Assembly (NCBI RefSeq): GCF_042682745.1
Contig: NZ_JBHUIO010000009.1
Location: 186,001-250,000 of the forward strand
Origin: Tumebacillus_A lipolyticus
Lineage (GTDB): Bacteria > Bacillota > Bacilli > Tumebacillales > Tumebacillaceae
Direction: 5' to 3'
DNA length: 64,000 nucleotides
Shown here in pieces: positions 49,837 through 57,999 of this stretch. The position numbers and the translations under genes are program-made. The first letter of the stretch is position 1. Every line of letters begins with the position of its first letter. Below the pieces are notes generated by a model. The model saw only the letters and a program-made list of their open reading frames with translations, was not told the DNA's origin and did not search any database.

Positions 49837-49845
49837 AAGCTGATG

Positions 49846-50079
49846 CTACTGCATGGTGCTCGGTGCCAAACAGACTGTCTGACCGGGCTGATAGTTCGGA
49901 TTGAGATAGTGAGACGGATCGGGGCACAGCAGGCGAATCACTCTGCCATATCCCGGTTGTTCAGCAACCGGCTCCACCAGCATCTTCACCCCGTTGACCT
50001 CCGCTTCCATCCAATTGTATTGCTGCTTATCAAAATGTTCGAGGATCTGCTCCTCTGGTATGACCGACCAGAGCATCAT
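49846..50079 (-). CDS. ylzJ: YlzJ-like protein
   Basis: This 77-residue conserved Bacillales protein begins MMLWSVIPEEQILEHFD and contains LVEPVAEQPGYGRVIRLLC near 34-52 and a DPSHYLNPNYQPGQ stretch near 54. Its role is unknown, but it always accompanies tepA. Its ATG overlaps the tepA stop by four bases (ATGA), and the two are followed by a terminator, so it is made with TepA. Confidence 0.9.
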   Translation of the reverse strand: MMLWSVIPEEQILEHFDKQQYNWMEAEVNGVKMLVEPVAEQPGYGRVIRLLCPDPSHYLNPNYQPGQTVCLAPSTMQ

Positions 50080-50873
50080 TGCAACACCTCACTGCCGTTT
50101 TTGCTTTTTGCAGAAGCGATCATCTCGTTCAGCTTGCGAATCGCCTGCGCCAAACCGCCGATCTCATCGATCAGCCCGTATTTGACCGCATCCGGCCCAA
50201 CAACTGTGGTGCCGATATCGCGCGCCAGCTCGCCCGTCTTCAACATCAGTTCCCGAAATTTATCTTCGGTCACCTGCGAGTGAGCGGTCACAAAGCGGAT
50301 CACCCGCTCCTGCATCTTTTCCAAGTATTCGAATGATTGTGGCACGCCGATGACAAGGCCGGTCAACCGAATCGGGTGGATGGTCATCGTCGCAGTGTCG
50401 GCGATAAAGCTATAATCGGATGCGACCGCAATCGGCACCCCGATCGAATGTCCGCCTCCAAGCACCAACGTGACGGTCGGTTTGGACAAGGTGGAGATCA
50501 TCTCCGCCAGTGCAAGACCTGCCTCCACGTCACCTCCCACCGTGTTCAGAACGATGAGCACCCCTTCGACCGATTGATTTTGCTCCACCGCGACCAGTTG
50601 CGGAATCAGATGCTCATATTTGGTGGTCTTGTTCTGCGGGGGGAGCACAACATGCCCCTCCACCTGCCCGATCACACTGATGCAGTAGATGTTCGACTGG
50701 TCGGTGGAAGGGACGTTTGTCGTGCCCAGCGCCTCAATATTGTCGACCGGCCCACGGCTTGGCATATCGAGCGGCAATCCTGGTGGTGGTGAAGTCGGTT
50801 GCACGCCAGGCGGTGTGGGGGGATTTATCGTGGGGGGCATATCCATGCGCCCGTTTCTCCATTCTTGCATCAT
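50076..50873 (-). CDS. tepA: ClpP-class serine protease TepA (YmfB)
   Basis: TepA is a ClpP-like translocation-enhancing protease; in B. subtilis it affects degradation of small spore proteins and signal peptides. The 265-residue protein has a Pro-rich N-terminal tail (about 1-40), then the ClpP fold. The likely nucleophile Ser lies in GGGHSIG near 140-146, the His in TIHPI near 163, and the acid residue later. The ATG at 50873 is chosen because GAGGAG is six bases upstream; the frame open to 50912 has no site. The order rnjB-tepA-ylzJ-ftsK matches B. subtilis. Confidence 0.94.
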   Translation of the reverse strand: MMQEWRNGRMDMPPTINPPTPPGVQPTSPPPGLPLDMPSRGPVDNIEALGTTNVPSTDQSNIYCISVIGQVEGHVVLPPQNKTTKYEHLIPQLVAVEQNQSVEGVLIVLNTVGGDVEAGLALAEMISTLSKPTVTLVLGGGHSIGVPIAVASDYSFIADTATMTIHPIRLTGLVIGVPQSFEYLEKMQERVIRFVTAHSQVTEDKFRELMLKTGELARDIGTTVVGPDAVKYGLIDEIGGLAQAIRKLNEMIASAKSKNGSEVLQ

Positions 50874-50946
50874 ACCACTCTCCTCTAAGTTCTCAGCAGT
50901 AGTATGAGACATAACCCGTCAACGTATGCAGATTCTGTGAACGCAA

Positions 50947-50980
50947 AAAAGCCTTGGCTTCTCGCGAAACCAAGGCTTTT
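50947..50980 (-). terminator. rnjB terminator
   Basis: A perfect 11-bp stem AAAAGCCTTGG/CCAAGGCTTTT has a 12-base loop and is followed by TTGCG on the minus strand. Confidence 0.82.
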
Positions 50981-50987
50981 GGTGCTG

Positions 50988-52655
50988 CTATACTTCCATG
51001 ATGATCGGCAGGATCATCGGTCTTCTGCGCGTCTGTTCGTAGAGGAAGCGGGACAGTGCATCGCGCACGCCCGTCTTCAGCGAAGACCACTCGTTTACAT
51101 TTTCGGCGACCATCCGCTGCAGTGTCGCGGTGACGATACGGTTGGCTTCGTCCAGCAGCTGTTCCGACTCGCGGACATAGACGAAACCGCGAGAGATGAT
51201 GTCTGGACCGGACAGGATGTTTCCTTCCGCTTTCGAAAGCGTGACGACCACGACGAGAATCCCGTCTTGCGAGAGCAGTTTGCGATCGCGAAGCACGATA
51301 TTGCCCACATCGCCAACGCCAAGCCCGTCGATGAGCACGGTGCCCGCCGGAACTTTCGAACCCATGCGAGCGCGACCGTTTTGGAACTCGATCTGATCGC
51401 CGATGTCGACGATGAAGCAGTTCTCTTCTTCAACGCCGGTGCCAACAGCCAGTTCCACGTGCTTTTTCAGCATCCGATACTCACCGTGCACCGGGATGAA
51501 GTATTTGGGTTGCACGAGATTGAGCATCAGCTTGAGCTCCTCTTGCGAACCGTGACCGGAGACGTGAACCCCAGAGACTTGCTGATAGATCACGTTGGCA
51601 CCAATGCGGAACAGTTGGTCGATCGTGCGGGAGATAAACTTCTCGTTACCAGGGATCGGCGACGATGCGATGATCACCGTATCGCCCGGCAGGATCTCCA
51701 CTTTGCGATGCGTCGCCCGCGCCATGCGGGTCAGGGCGGACATCGCCTCCCCCTGCGAACCGGTCGACAGCACGACGATCTTGTCTGCTGGGAGCTTGTT
51801 GACCTCATCCGGGTCGATCAGAGTGCCCTTCTGCACTTGCAGATAGCCGAGCTCCATCGCGATGTTGATGTTGTTGACCATGCTGCGTCCGACAACAGCC
51901 ACCTTGCGCCCGAAGCGCTCGGCAGCGGTGAACACCTGTTGAATCCGGTGCAGGTTGGACGCGAACGTCGCGAGGATGATGCGGCGCTCCGCTTGACGGA
52001 ACGTATCGTCGATCGTCACGCCGACCACGCGCTCCGACATCGTGTAGCCGGGACGCTCCGAGTTGGTCGAGTCGGAAAGCAAGGCGAGGACGCCTTTTTG
52101 TCCCCATTCGGCCAACATGTGGAAGTCAGCTTTGCGGTTGTCGACAGGGGTGAAGTCAAACTTAAAGTCACCCGTGTGAATCACGACGCCTTCCGGTGTG
52201 TCGATCGCAAAACCGACCGTGTCCGGAATCGAGTGGTTGTTGTAGAACGGGGTGACAGTAAACACGCCCGCCTTGATGTTGTTCTTGTTGGTAACGGTGA
52301 TCAGCTTGGTGACCTCAAGCAGATTGTGCTCACGAAGCTTGCCTTCGATCAGCCCGAGCGTCAGTCTGGTCCCGTAGACCGGCACGTTGATATGCTTCAA
52401 GAAATAAGGAAGACCGCCGATATGGTCTTCGTGGCCGTGTGTGATAAAGATCCCGCGGATCTTGTTCTTGTTCTCGATCAGATAGGTGATGTCCGGGATG
52501 ACAATATCGATCCCAAGCATCTCCTCTTCCGGGAACTTCAGGCCGGCATCCACCACGATGATGTCGTTGCCATACACATAAGCCGTCATATTCTTGCCGA
52601 TTTCCCCAACGCCGCCCAACGGGATGATCGACAATTTGTTGTTGTTCTTGCTCAA
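50988..52655 (-). CDS. rnjB: ribonuclease J
   Basis: RNase J combines 5'-3' exonuclease and endonuclease activity in mRNA decay and rRNA maturation. The 555-residue protein has the MBL metal motif FITHGHEDHIGG near 70-81, IHTGDFKFDFTP near 160-171, a beta-CASP domain with SDSTNSERPGYTMSE near 194 and SGHGSQEELKLML near 365-377, and a C-terminal domain after about 450. By position (ymfA) it is rnjB rather than rnjA. The start is TTG, with GGAGG seven bases upstream, and a good sigma-A promoter lies about 85 bp further up. Confidence 0.95.
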   Translation of the reverse strand: MSKNNNKLSIIPLGGVGEIGKNMTAYVYGNDIIVVDAGLKFPEEEMLGIDIVIPDITYLIENKNKIRGIFITHGHEDHIGGLPYFLKHINVPVYGTRLTLGLIEGKLREHNLLEVTKLITVTNKNNIKAGVFTVTPFYNNHSIPDTVGFAIDTPEGVVIHTGDFKFDFTPVDNRKADFHMLAEWGQKGVLALLSDSTNSERPGYTMSERVVGVTIDDTFRQAERRIILATFASNLHRIQQVFTAAERFGRKVAVVGRSMVNNINIAMELGYLQVQKGTLIDPDEVNKLPADKIVVLSTGSQGEAMSALTRMARATHRKVEILPGDTVIIASSPIPGNEKFISRTIDQLFRIGANVIYQQVSGVHVSGHGSQEELKLMLNLVQPKYFIPVHGEYRMLKKHVELAVGTGVEEENCFIVDIGDQIEFQNGRARMGSKVPAGTVLIDGLGVGDVGNIVLRDRKLLSQDGILVVVVTLSKAEGNILSGPDIISRGFVYVRESEQLLDEANRIVTATLQRMVAENVNEWSSLKTGVRDALSRFLYEQTRRRPMILPIIMEV

Positions 52656-52736
52656 AACTACACCTCCAAAATATACCGATTCATTCGCTTGTCCCAGTTC
52701 GTGTCGCCGAAAACCCGTACCAGTCACTTGGTAAAT

Positions 52737-52765
52737 ATTATACATGAACAATTACCTCGTTACAA
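52737..52765 (-). promoter_or_regulatory. sigma-A promoter of rnjB
   Basis: TTGTAA (52760-52765) and TATAAT (52737-52742) on the minus strand are 17 bp apart. Confidence 0.75.
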
Positions 52766-52816
52766 GAGAGCCATTGTCGGTAGTATTGCCGCCAAAAAGT
52801 TAGCTTACACGCGCGG

Positions 52817-54376
52817 CTATTCCTTCGATTTTGACCGATCTTCACGCTTGGGAGAGGGCATTTGTCCTGGCGGAACGCGAACGATGTTTTGCTTGGCGAC
52901 AAGCCGAGGGCGCAGGTTCATCGCCCACCATGGCGCGCGCAGGAGCACGTCGCGCAAGTTGCTGATCATCAGGGGCGCAAGGGGCGTCAGGTATGGAACG
53001 CCAAACGACCGCAGGCTCGTCGTATGAATCAGAATTGCGAGCAGGCCGAGCGTGATGCCATACAGTCCGAAAGTGCCGGCCAACACAATCATCGGAAAGC
53101 GCAGCATTCGAATGGCGATGGCGAGGTTGAAGCCTGGGATGGTAAATGATGCGATGCCTGTGATCGAAACGACGATCACCATCGGCGCGGACACGATGCC
53201 CGCTTGCACCGCCGCCTGTCCGATGACCAATGCGCCAACGATCGACACCGCCTGCCCGATCGGCTTGGGCAGCCGAACACCCGCTTCGCGCAGAGCTTCG
53301 AAGGTGACTTCCATGATCAGCGCTTCGATCAGCGCAGGAAAAGGGCTTTCCTCGCGAGCCGATGCGATCGATAGCAAAAGGTTGGTTGGCAACATCTGCT
53401 GATGAAACGTGGTGATCGCCACATAGATGGAGGGCAAGAGCAAAGCGATGAACAAAAAGACGATCCGCACCCACCGAATCAGCGAAGTGAACAGAAACCG
53501 CTCGTAGTAGTCTTCATCCGCATGCAACGCTCCCCAGATCGTCACAGGTACGATCAGGACGAACGGAGTGCCGTCCACAAAGACTGCCACCCTCCCCTCC
53601 AACAGGTTGGCTGCCACCACATCGGGCCGTTCTGTGTTCTTGACTTGCGGGAACGGTGAGAATGGGACATCTTCGATAAACTCTTCGATATACCCCGATT
53701 CGAGCACCCCGTCGATCACAATCCGCTCGATTCGTTTCTTCACCTCTTCGACGATCAATTCGTCTGCGATTCCCTCGATGAAGGCGACTGCGAGATCCGT
53801 CTGTGTCAACTCCCCTACGCAGAGCGATTCGATCTTGAGGCGCGGAGTGCGTATTTTCCGACGCAGCATTCCCGTATTGGTGCGAATGTTTTCGGTAAAT
53901 CCTTCCCGCGGCCCGCGAATGACCGTCTCCGATACGGGCTCCTCGATGCTGCGCTTCTCCCACCCTTTCATATCGAGCAACAGCGCCTCTCGCTCGCCCT
54001 GTAAGGCGAACCCCACCTCCCCTTTCAGCAGCCCTTTAACCAGTTCTCGCAGGCTGGAGACGGAGCGCATCTGCGCGGCGGGAAGCAGGCGTTCCTGCAA
54101 AAGAGCTCCTGCACCACCCTTCCCTCCGTCTGGTGACGCAAACAAGAGCGGTTTGAGCACGACCGACTCTAACTGGTTGCGATCGACCAGTCCATCGATA
54201 TAGACCAGAAGCCCTTTCTGTGAACCGAACAGTTCCACTTCTCGATAAAGCGCGTCCGAACAGTTGGCAAATACGTTCCGCAGCAATGACTCGATCTCTG
54301 CGAGCTCTTCCGGAATCGTCCTTTCCGGCACCTCGGATAACGGTTCCTCCTCTATCTGACTCCGCTTGGAATTCAT
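52817..54376 (-). CDS. GerA-family germinant receptor A subunit
   Basis: This inner-spore-membrane receptor subunit senses nutrients. The 519-residue protein has a soluble N-terminal part (about 1-265), with FANCSDALYREVELFG near 34-49 and IRGPREGFTENIRTNTGMLR near 136-155, then several membrane helices with VPVTIWGALHADEDYYERFL near 265-284 and ALIMEVTFEALREAGVRLPK near 345-364. All are canonical for GerAA/SpoVAF proteins. The ATG at 54376 has GGGGGG five bases upstream. It is transcribed away from the gerC-like gene, instead of leading a gerA-gerB-gerC operon. Confidence 0.93.
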   Translation of the reverse strand: MNSKRSQIEEEPLSEVPERTIPEELAEIESLLRNVFANCSDALYREVELFGSQKGLLVYIDGLVDRNQLESVVLKPLLFASPDGGKGGAGALLQERLLPAAQMRSVSSLRELVKGLLKGEVGFALQGEREALLLDMKGWEKRSIEEPVSETVIRGPREGFTENIRTNTGMLRRKIRTPRLKIESLCVGELTQTDLAVAFIEGIADELIVEEVKKRIERIVIDGVLESGYIEEFIEDVPFSPFPQVKNTERPDVVAANLLEGRVAVFVDGTPFVLIVPVTIWGALHADEDYYERFLFTSLIRWVRIVFLFIALLLPSIYVAITTFHQQMLPTNLLLSIASAREESPFPALIEALIMEVTFEALREAGVRLPKPIGQAVSIVGALVIGQAAVQAGIVSAPMVIVVSITGIASFTIPGFNLAIAIRMLRFPMIVLAGTFGLYGITLGLLAILIHTTSLRSFGVPYLTPLAPLMISNLRDVLLRAPWWAMNLRPRLVAKQNIVRVPPGQMPSPKREDRSKSKE

Positions 54377-54527
54377 CACGGCCCCCCTATTCTGTGGGAA
54401 GTCAATCGGTACCTTTACTTTAGCCAATTGAAATGGAAGACTATGCAGACGATTACATAATGCTGGAATTCGAAGAGCAAACTACCTGCAATTCGTATCA
54501 ACAGTTGCTGGGAAGGAGTGAATTCCG

Positions 54528-55673
54528 ATGTGGTCGAGAGGTCTGCTCGTCGTTCTGCTCCTCCTTTCCCCGCTCGGTGTTAGCGGATGTTGGGATCGCA
54601 TCGAGATGAATGACCTCGCTTGGGTGATGGCCACCGGGATCGATGAGGCTGAGGATGGAAAGATTCGCATGACGTTGCAGATCGCCACTCCAGCGAACGG
54701 CAGCTCCGACTCTCCGAAGGGCAAAAGCGATCAATTTATCGTGCAATCGGCAGTCGGCAAAAACCTACACGATGCCCAACAAAAAATCGAAAATCGCATG
54801 TCCCGCCAACTGTATGAGGGCCATCGTCGCATCATCCTGATCGGCGAAGATCTGGCCAAGCGCGGGATCAAAAACATTCTTGACCAGTATTCCCGCGATC
54901 CGCTCAGCCGACTGCGCAGCTACATCTTGGTCGCAAAAGACAAGCGAGCACAAGAGATGCTTCAGCTCAAGTACCCGTTTGAAAAAGCGCCTGCAGAAGC
55001 GATTCGAGAGATGGCGCTTTCCAATAATGGTCTGGGCGTCACTTTGCGCGATTTCTTGATCAGCGCTACCTCGCTCGATATCTCACCCGTGATGGGAGTG
55101 ATCGAAGCGGAGGGCGGAAAAAACATGCATCTGGCTGGCACCGCGATCTTTCAGAATTTCCAACTTTGCGGCTATCTGGATGAGAAGGAGACGCGACAGC
55201 TGCTCTGGTTGCGCGGCGAGATGGCCAATCGACTGTTTACTTCCTCGATCCCGAACAAGGGGGAAGTGGCGATCGAGATGACCGCTTTGCAGCAGAAGCT
55301 AGAAGCGATGCCTGAGGAATCGCCGATCAAATTTGATGTGAAGTTGAAAGTGCGCGCGATGGTGCATGAAAACGACACCCCCTTCAATCTGTTATCACCT
55401 CCAAATATTGCGCTGATCGAACAATCGATCGCCAAAGACATGGAGGGTCAGATCGCCAAGACGATCGCACAGGTGCAACAGAAATACAAAGCGGACGTGT
55501 TCGGTTTTGGACAAGAGCTCCACCGCCATCATCCTCGCGCTTGGAGAGCACATCGTGATCGCTGGGAGGAACTCTTTCCCACCGCCGAGATCAACGTATC
55601 TGTACAAATCGATTTGGAGCGCACCGGTCTGTCAGGCCCTCCGTTGCAGCTCGATGAAAGCGAGGTGCTCTGA
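54528..55673 (+). CDS. Ger(x)C-family spore germination lipoprotein
   Basis: This 381-residue C subunit of a germinant receptor has a signal peptide (LLVVLLLLSPLGVSGC) with a lipobox; Cys21 is lipidated and GCWDR is the typical start of the mature protein. Family segments are EMNDLAWVMATGIDEAEDGK near 26-45, YEGHRRIILIGEDLAKRGI near 95-113, DPLSRLRSYILVAKDK near 123, and a C-terminal region with FGFGQELHRHHPRAW. GGAAGGAG precedes the ATG. It opens the plus-strand gerC-D-gerB unit, divergent from the A-subunit gene with a 151-bp gap that shows no convincing sigma-G promoter. Confidence 0.94.
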   Translation: MWSRGLLVVLLLLSPLGVSGCWDRIEMNDLAWVMATGIDEAEDGKIRMTLQIATPANGSSDSPKGKSDQFIVQSAVGKNLHDAQQKIENRMSRQLYEGHRRIILIGEDLAKRGIKNILDQYSRDPLSRLRSYILVAKDKRAQEMLQLKYPFEKAPAEAIREMALSNNGLGVTLRDFLISATSLDISPVMGVIEAEGGKNMHLAGTAIFQNFQLCGYLDEKETRQLLWLRGEMANRLFTSSIPNKGEVAIEMTALQQKLEAMPEESPIKFDVKLKVRAMVHENDTPFNLLSPPNIALIEQSIAKDMEGQIAKTIAQVQQKYKADVFGFGQELHRHHPRAWRAHRDRWEELFPTAEINVSVQIDLERTGLSGPPLQLDESEVL

Positions 55674-55674
55674 C

Positions 55675-55908
55675 TTGTCCTGGTTTAATGTTTTTCTCTA
55701 TCTGCTCTTCGTCGCCTGTGCCTCTCTTTTCCAAATCAAGCGCCTGAAACGAAAGGAAATGAAGAAAGAGCTTGCCGTCTACAGCCTGTTGATCAGCCTC
55801 GCAGCTGTGATCGGCGCGCTGCTGATCGGAGGCTCCGAACTGCCCAGCCCTTCTCAACCGCTTCAAGAAGTTTTTTCTCCGCTCGGACGCTTGCTCTTTC
55901 AAAAATGA
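55675..55908 (+). CDS. two-helix D-subunit-like small protein of the ger locus
   Basis: This 77-residue membrane protein has two hydrophobic helices: FNVFLYLLFVACASLFQI near 4-21, and YSLLISLAAVIGALLIGG near 36-53, separated by a very basic loop RLKRKEMKKE. The start is TTG at 55675, one base after the gerC stop, with GAGGTG seven bases upstream. Its size, topology and place between gerC and gerB fit the D proteins described in several Bacillus ger operons, which modulate receptor output. Sequence identity was not checked, so this is an inference from layout. Confidence 0.72.
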   Translation: MSWFNVFLYLLFVACASLFQIKRLKRKEMKKELAVYSLLISLAAVIGALLIGGSELPSPSQPLQEVFSPLGRLLFQK

Positions 55909-55926
55909 ACCGATGAGGAGGAACGG

Positions 55927-57012
55927 ATGAAAACGCAAGTCGAGAAAATATCTGGTAGCGGGCTCTTCGCTCTGCTGTTCATGTTTTTAGTCGGGAGCGC
56001 CATCATCTTGCCACGAGGGTCGGTGGCAGGGCACGACAATTGGCTCTCCCATCTGCTGGCCATCATCGCAGGCCTCGGCGCGACGATGCTCATCGTTTCC
56101 CTGTATCAAAAGCATCCGGGGCTCTCTTTCATCGAGATCGCCGAAACGCAGCTCGGCAATCTAGCGGGCCGACTGATCGGACTGCTGTACGCCTGGTATG
56201 CTTTGCACCTCGGGGCGCTCGTGATGCGCAATTTGGAAGAGTTGACCCTGACGGTCGTCTTGCCGAAAACTCCGCCATTGATGGTCAAGGCAACGTTGTT
56301 TCTCCTCTTGATTTGGATCGTGTACGAGGGAATCGAAGTGATCTGCCGCTGTGCACAAGCGATCATGTTTTTGGTCATCCTGTTGCTTTGCATCTCCTAT
56401 CTCCTGCAAGCGTCCGATATGAATATCGATTTTTTTCTTCCGCTTCTCGACCGGGGATGGTCGCCAGTGCTGGAAGGGGCGTTGCAGATCTTTTCCTTCC
56501 CATTTGGTGAGGCGGTGCTGTTTGCGATGATCTTCCCGTACCTGCAGAAGTCGAAAGATGCCTCTCCTGCTGTGCGCTGGGCCATATTGATCGCCGGCTT
56601 CGTACTGCTCGCCGATACGGTGCGCAATGTGCTCGTCTTCAGCGAGTTGAGCGATCGGCTGCAGTTTCCGTCCTTCTTGGCATTCTCTTACATCTCGGTC
56701 GCCGATTTTTTGGAACGACTAGAACCGCTCGCGTTCGTCGTCTGGATGCTCTGCGGCTTTTTAAAGATCAGCGTCTGCCTGTTCGTCTGCAGCGATGCGC
56801 TCAGCCGCACTTTGAAGAGCAACTCTTCCCGCACCTTTCTGTTCCCCCTCGGGTTGTTGTTGGCATGGCTGTCACAGCTCCACTATCGCAATCAAGCAGA
56901 GATGTACCTGTTTAAAAATGAGGTGTGGCCGTACTATTCGCTCCCGTTTCAACTGCTGATCCCCTTGACTTTGCTCCTCGTATCGATCAACAAAAAGAGC
57001 CGTTCGACCTGA
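55927..57012 (+). CDS. GerB-family spore permease-like receptor subunit
   Basis: This 361-residue B subunit belongs to the APC-related GerAB family with about ten membrane helices. The early segment FALLFMFLVGSAIILPRGSV near 14-33 and GLLYAWYALHLGALVMRNLE near 86-105 fit the family. It is expected to bind the germinant amino acid in the spore inner membrane. AGGAGG lies five bases before the ATG. It is last in the plus-strand unit. Its stop lies in the large hairpin shared with the convergent dapA. Confidence 0.93.
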   Translation: MKTQVEKISGSGLFALLFMFLVGSAIILPRGSVAGHDNWLSHLLAIIAGLGATMLIVSLYQKHPGLSFIEIAETQLGNLAGRLIGLLYAWYALHLGALVMRNLEELTLTVVLPKTPPLMVKATLFLLLIWIVYEGIEVICRCAQAIMFLVILLLCISYLLQASDMNIDFFLPLLDRGWSPVLEGALQIFSFPFGEAVLFAMIFPYLQKSKDASPAVRWAILIAGFVLLADTVRNVLVFSELSDRLQFPSFLAFSYISVADFLERLEPLAFVVWMLCGFLKISVCLFVCSDALSRTLKSNSSRTFLFPLGLLLAWLSQLHYRNQAEMYLFKNEVWPYYSLPFQLLIPLTLLLVSINKKSRST

Positions 57013-57062
57013 AGACCCTCCAAGTTCATCGCACTTGGAAGATCCTCAATCGAACGGCTCTT
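56995..57062. terminator. nested bidirectional terminator (gerB / dapA)
   Basis: An outer 13-bp stem AAGAGCCGTTCGA pairs with TCGAACGGCTCTT and encloses an inner 7-bp hairpin (TCCAAGT with ACTTGGA). T-rich stretches lie outside on the minus strand (TTTTTG). Confidence 0.8.
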
Positions 57063-57072
57063 CTCGATCTTG

Positions 57073-57963
57073 CTACCCTTTGATCGATCGCAGTCGCTTG
57101 CCGACCTCTTCGACCAGTTCTGGCTCAGCTGCAACCAACGGCAGGCGCACACCTCCGACTGGAATGCCGCTCATGTTCAGCGCCTCTTTGACCAACGTCG
57201 GATTGGTCGACAGGAACAGCCCTTGGAAGATCGGAAGCAGTTTCGCATGAAGTGCTGACGCCTCTTCCACTCGCCCTGCTACAAACGCGTGGATCATCTC
57301 CGTCATCTCGCTGCCGACGACGTGCGACGCGACCGAGACGATGCCATACGCACCGATCGACAGCATCGGCAGCGTCAGATAGTCATCGCCGCTGTACACT
57401 TTAAAATCTTGCGGCGCAGCAGATGTGATCTCCGAAATCTGATTGAAATCGCCGCTCGACTCTTTGGTCGCCACGATGTTGTCAATCTCAGCGAGTCGCA
57501 ACGTGGTGTCTGACGTCATGTTCACCCCGGTCCGCCCCGGAATGTTATAGAGAATGCACGGAATCTTTACCGATTCGGCGATCGCTTTGAAATGTTGATA
57601 CATGCCTTCTTGCGATGGCTTGTTGTAATAGGGGACGACGAGCAAAAGTCCGTCCACGCCTGCCGCCTCCGCCGCTTGGGAAAGCGAAACGGATGCTTGC
57701 GTGCTGTTGCTCGACGTTCCGGCGACCACTTTGACGCGACCTGCCGCACGCTCGACCACATATTTGAACAGAGCGAGCTTTTCCTCGTGCGTTAACGTCG
57801 GCGATTCTCCCGTCGTGCCTGAGACGACGAGCGTCGTTGTGCCCGTCGAGATCAGATGCTCGATCAGCGTGTCCAATCGACCGTAGTCGATGTTTAGGTT
57901 GTCATCAAACGGAGTGACCATCGCGGTAAGAAGCCTTCCAAAATCCACTGCCACTGTCTCCAC
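57073..57963 (-). CDS. dapA: 4-hydroxy-tetrahydrodipicolinate synthase
   Basis: DapA condenses pyruvate with aspartate semialdehyde, the entry to lysine, diaminopimelate and dipicolinate. The 296-residue protein has SGTTGESPTLTHEEKL near 48-63, the catalytic Tyr in LYNIPGRTG near 138-146, and the Schiff-base Lys in IVATKESSGD near 166. The start is GTG with AAGGA only four bases away. It is 36 bp after dapG, at the end of an operon that makes dipicolinate. Confidence 0.97.
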   Translation of the reverse strand: METVAVDFGRLLTAMVTPFDDNLNIDYGRLDTLIEHLISTGTTTLVVSGTTGESPTLTHEEKLALFKYVVERAAGRVKVVAGTSSNSTQASVSLSQAAEAAGVDGLLLVVPYYNKPSQEGMYQHFKAIAESVKIPCILYNIPGRTGVNMTSDTTLRLAEIDNIVATKESSGDFNQISEITSAAPQDFKVYSGDDYLTLPMLSIGAYGIVSVASHVVGSEMTEMIHAFVAGRVEEASALHAKLLPIFQGLFLSTNPTLVKEALNMSGIPVGGVRLPLVAAEPELVEEVGKRLRSIKG

Positions 57964-57999
57964 ACCATCCTTGTTGTTTACTTCATCATCTGTTGTCTC

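Noticed and set aside
50904..53027. 707-residue plus-strand open frame
   Set aside because: It is the antisense of rnjB and tepA, which have clear families, motifs and ribosome sites; its own sequence is rich in Arg/His/Asp as expected for a mirror frame of a high-G+C gene.
54377..54527. sigma-G promoters of the divergent ger genes
   Set aside because: CATAGTC and CGTATCA resemble parts of the -10, but no -35 is at the right distance.
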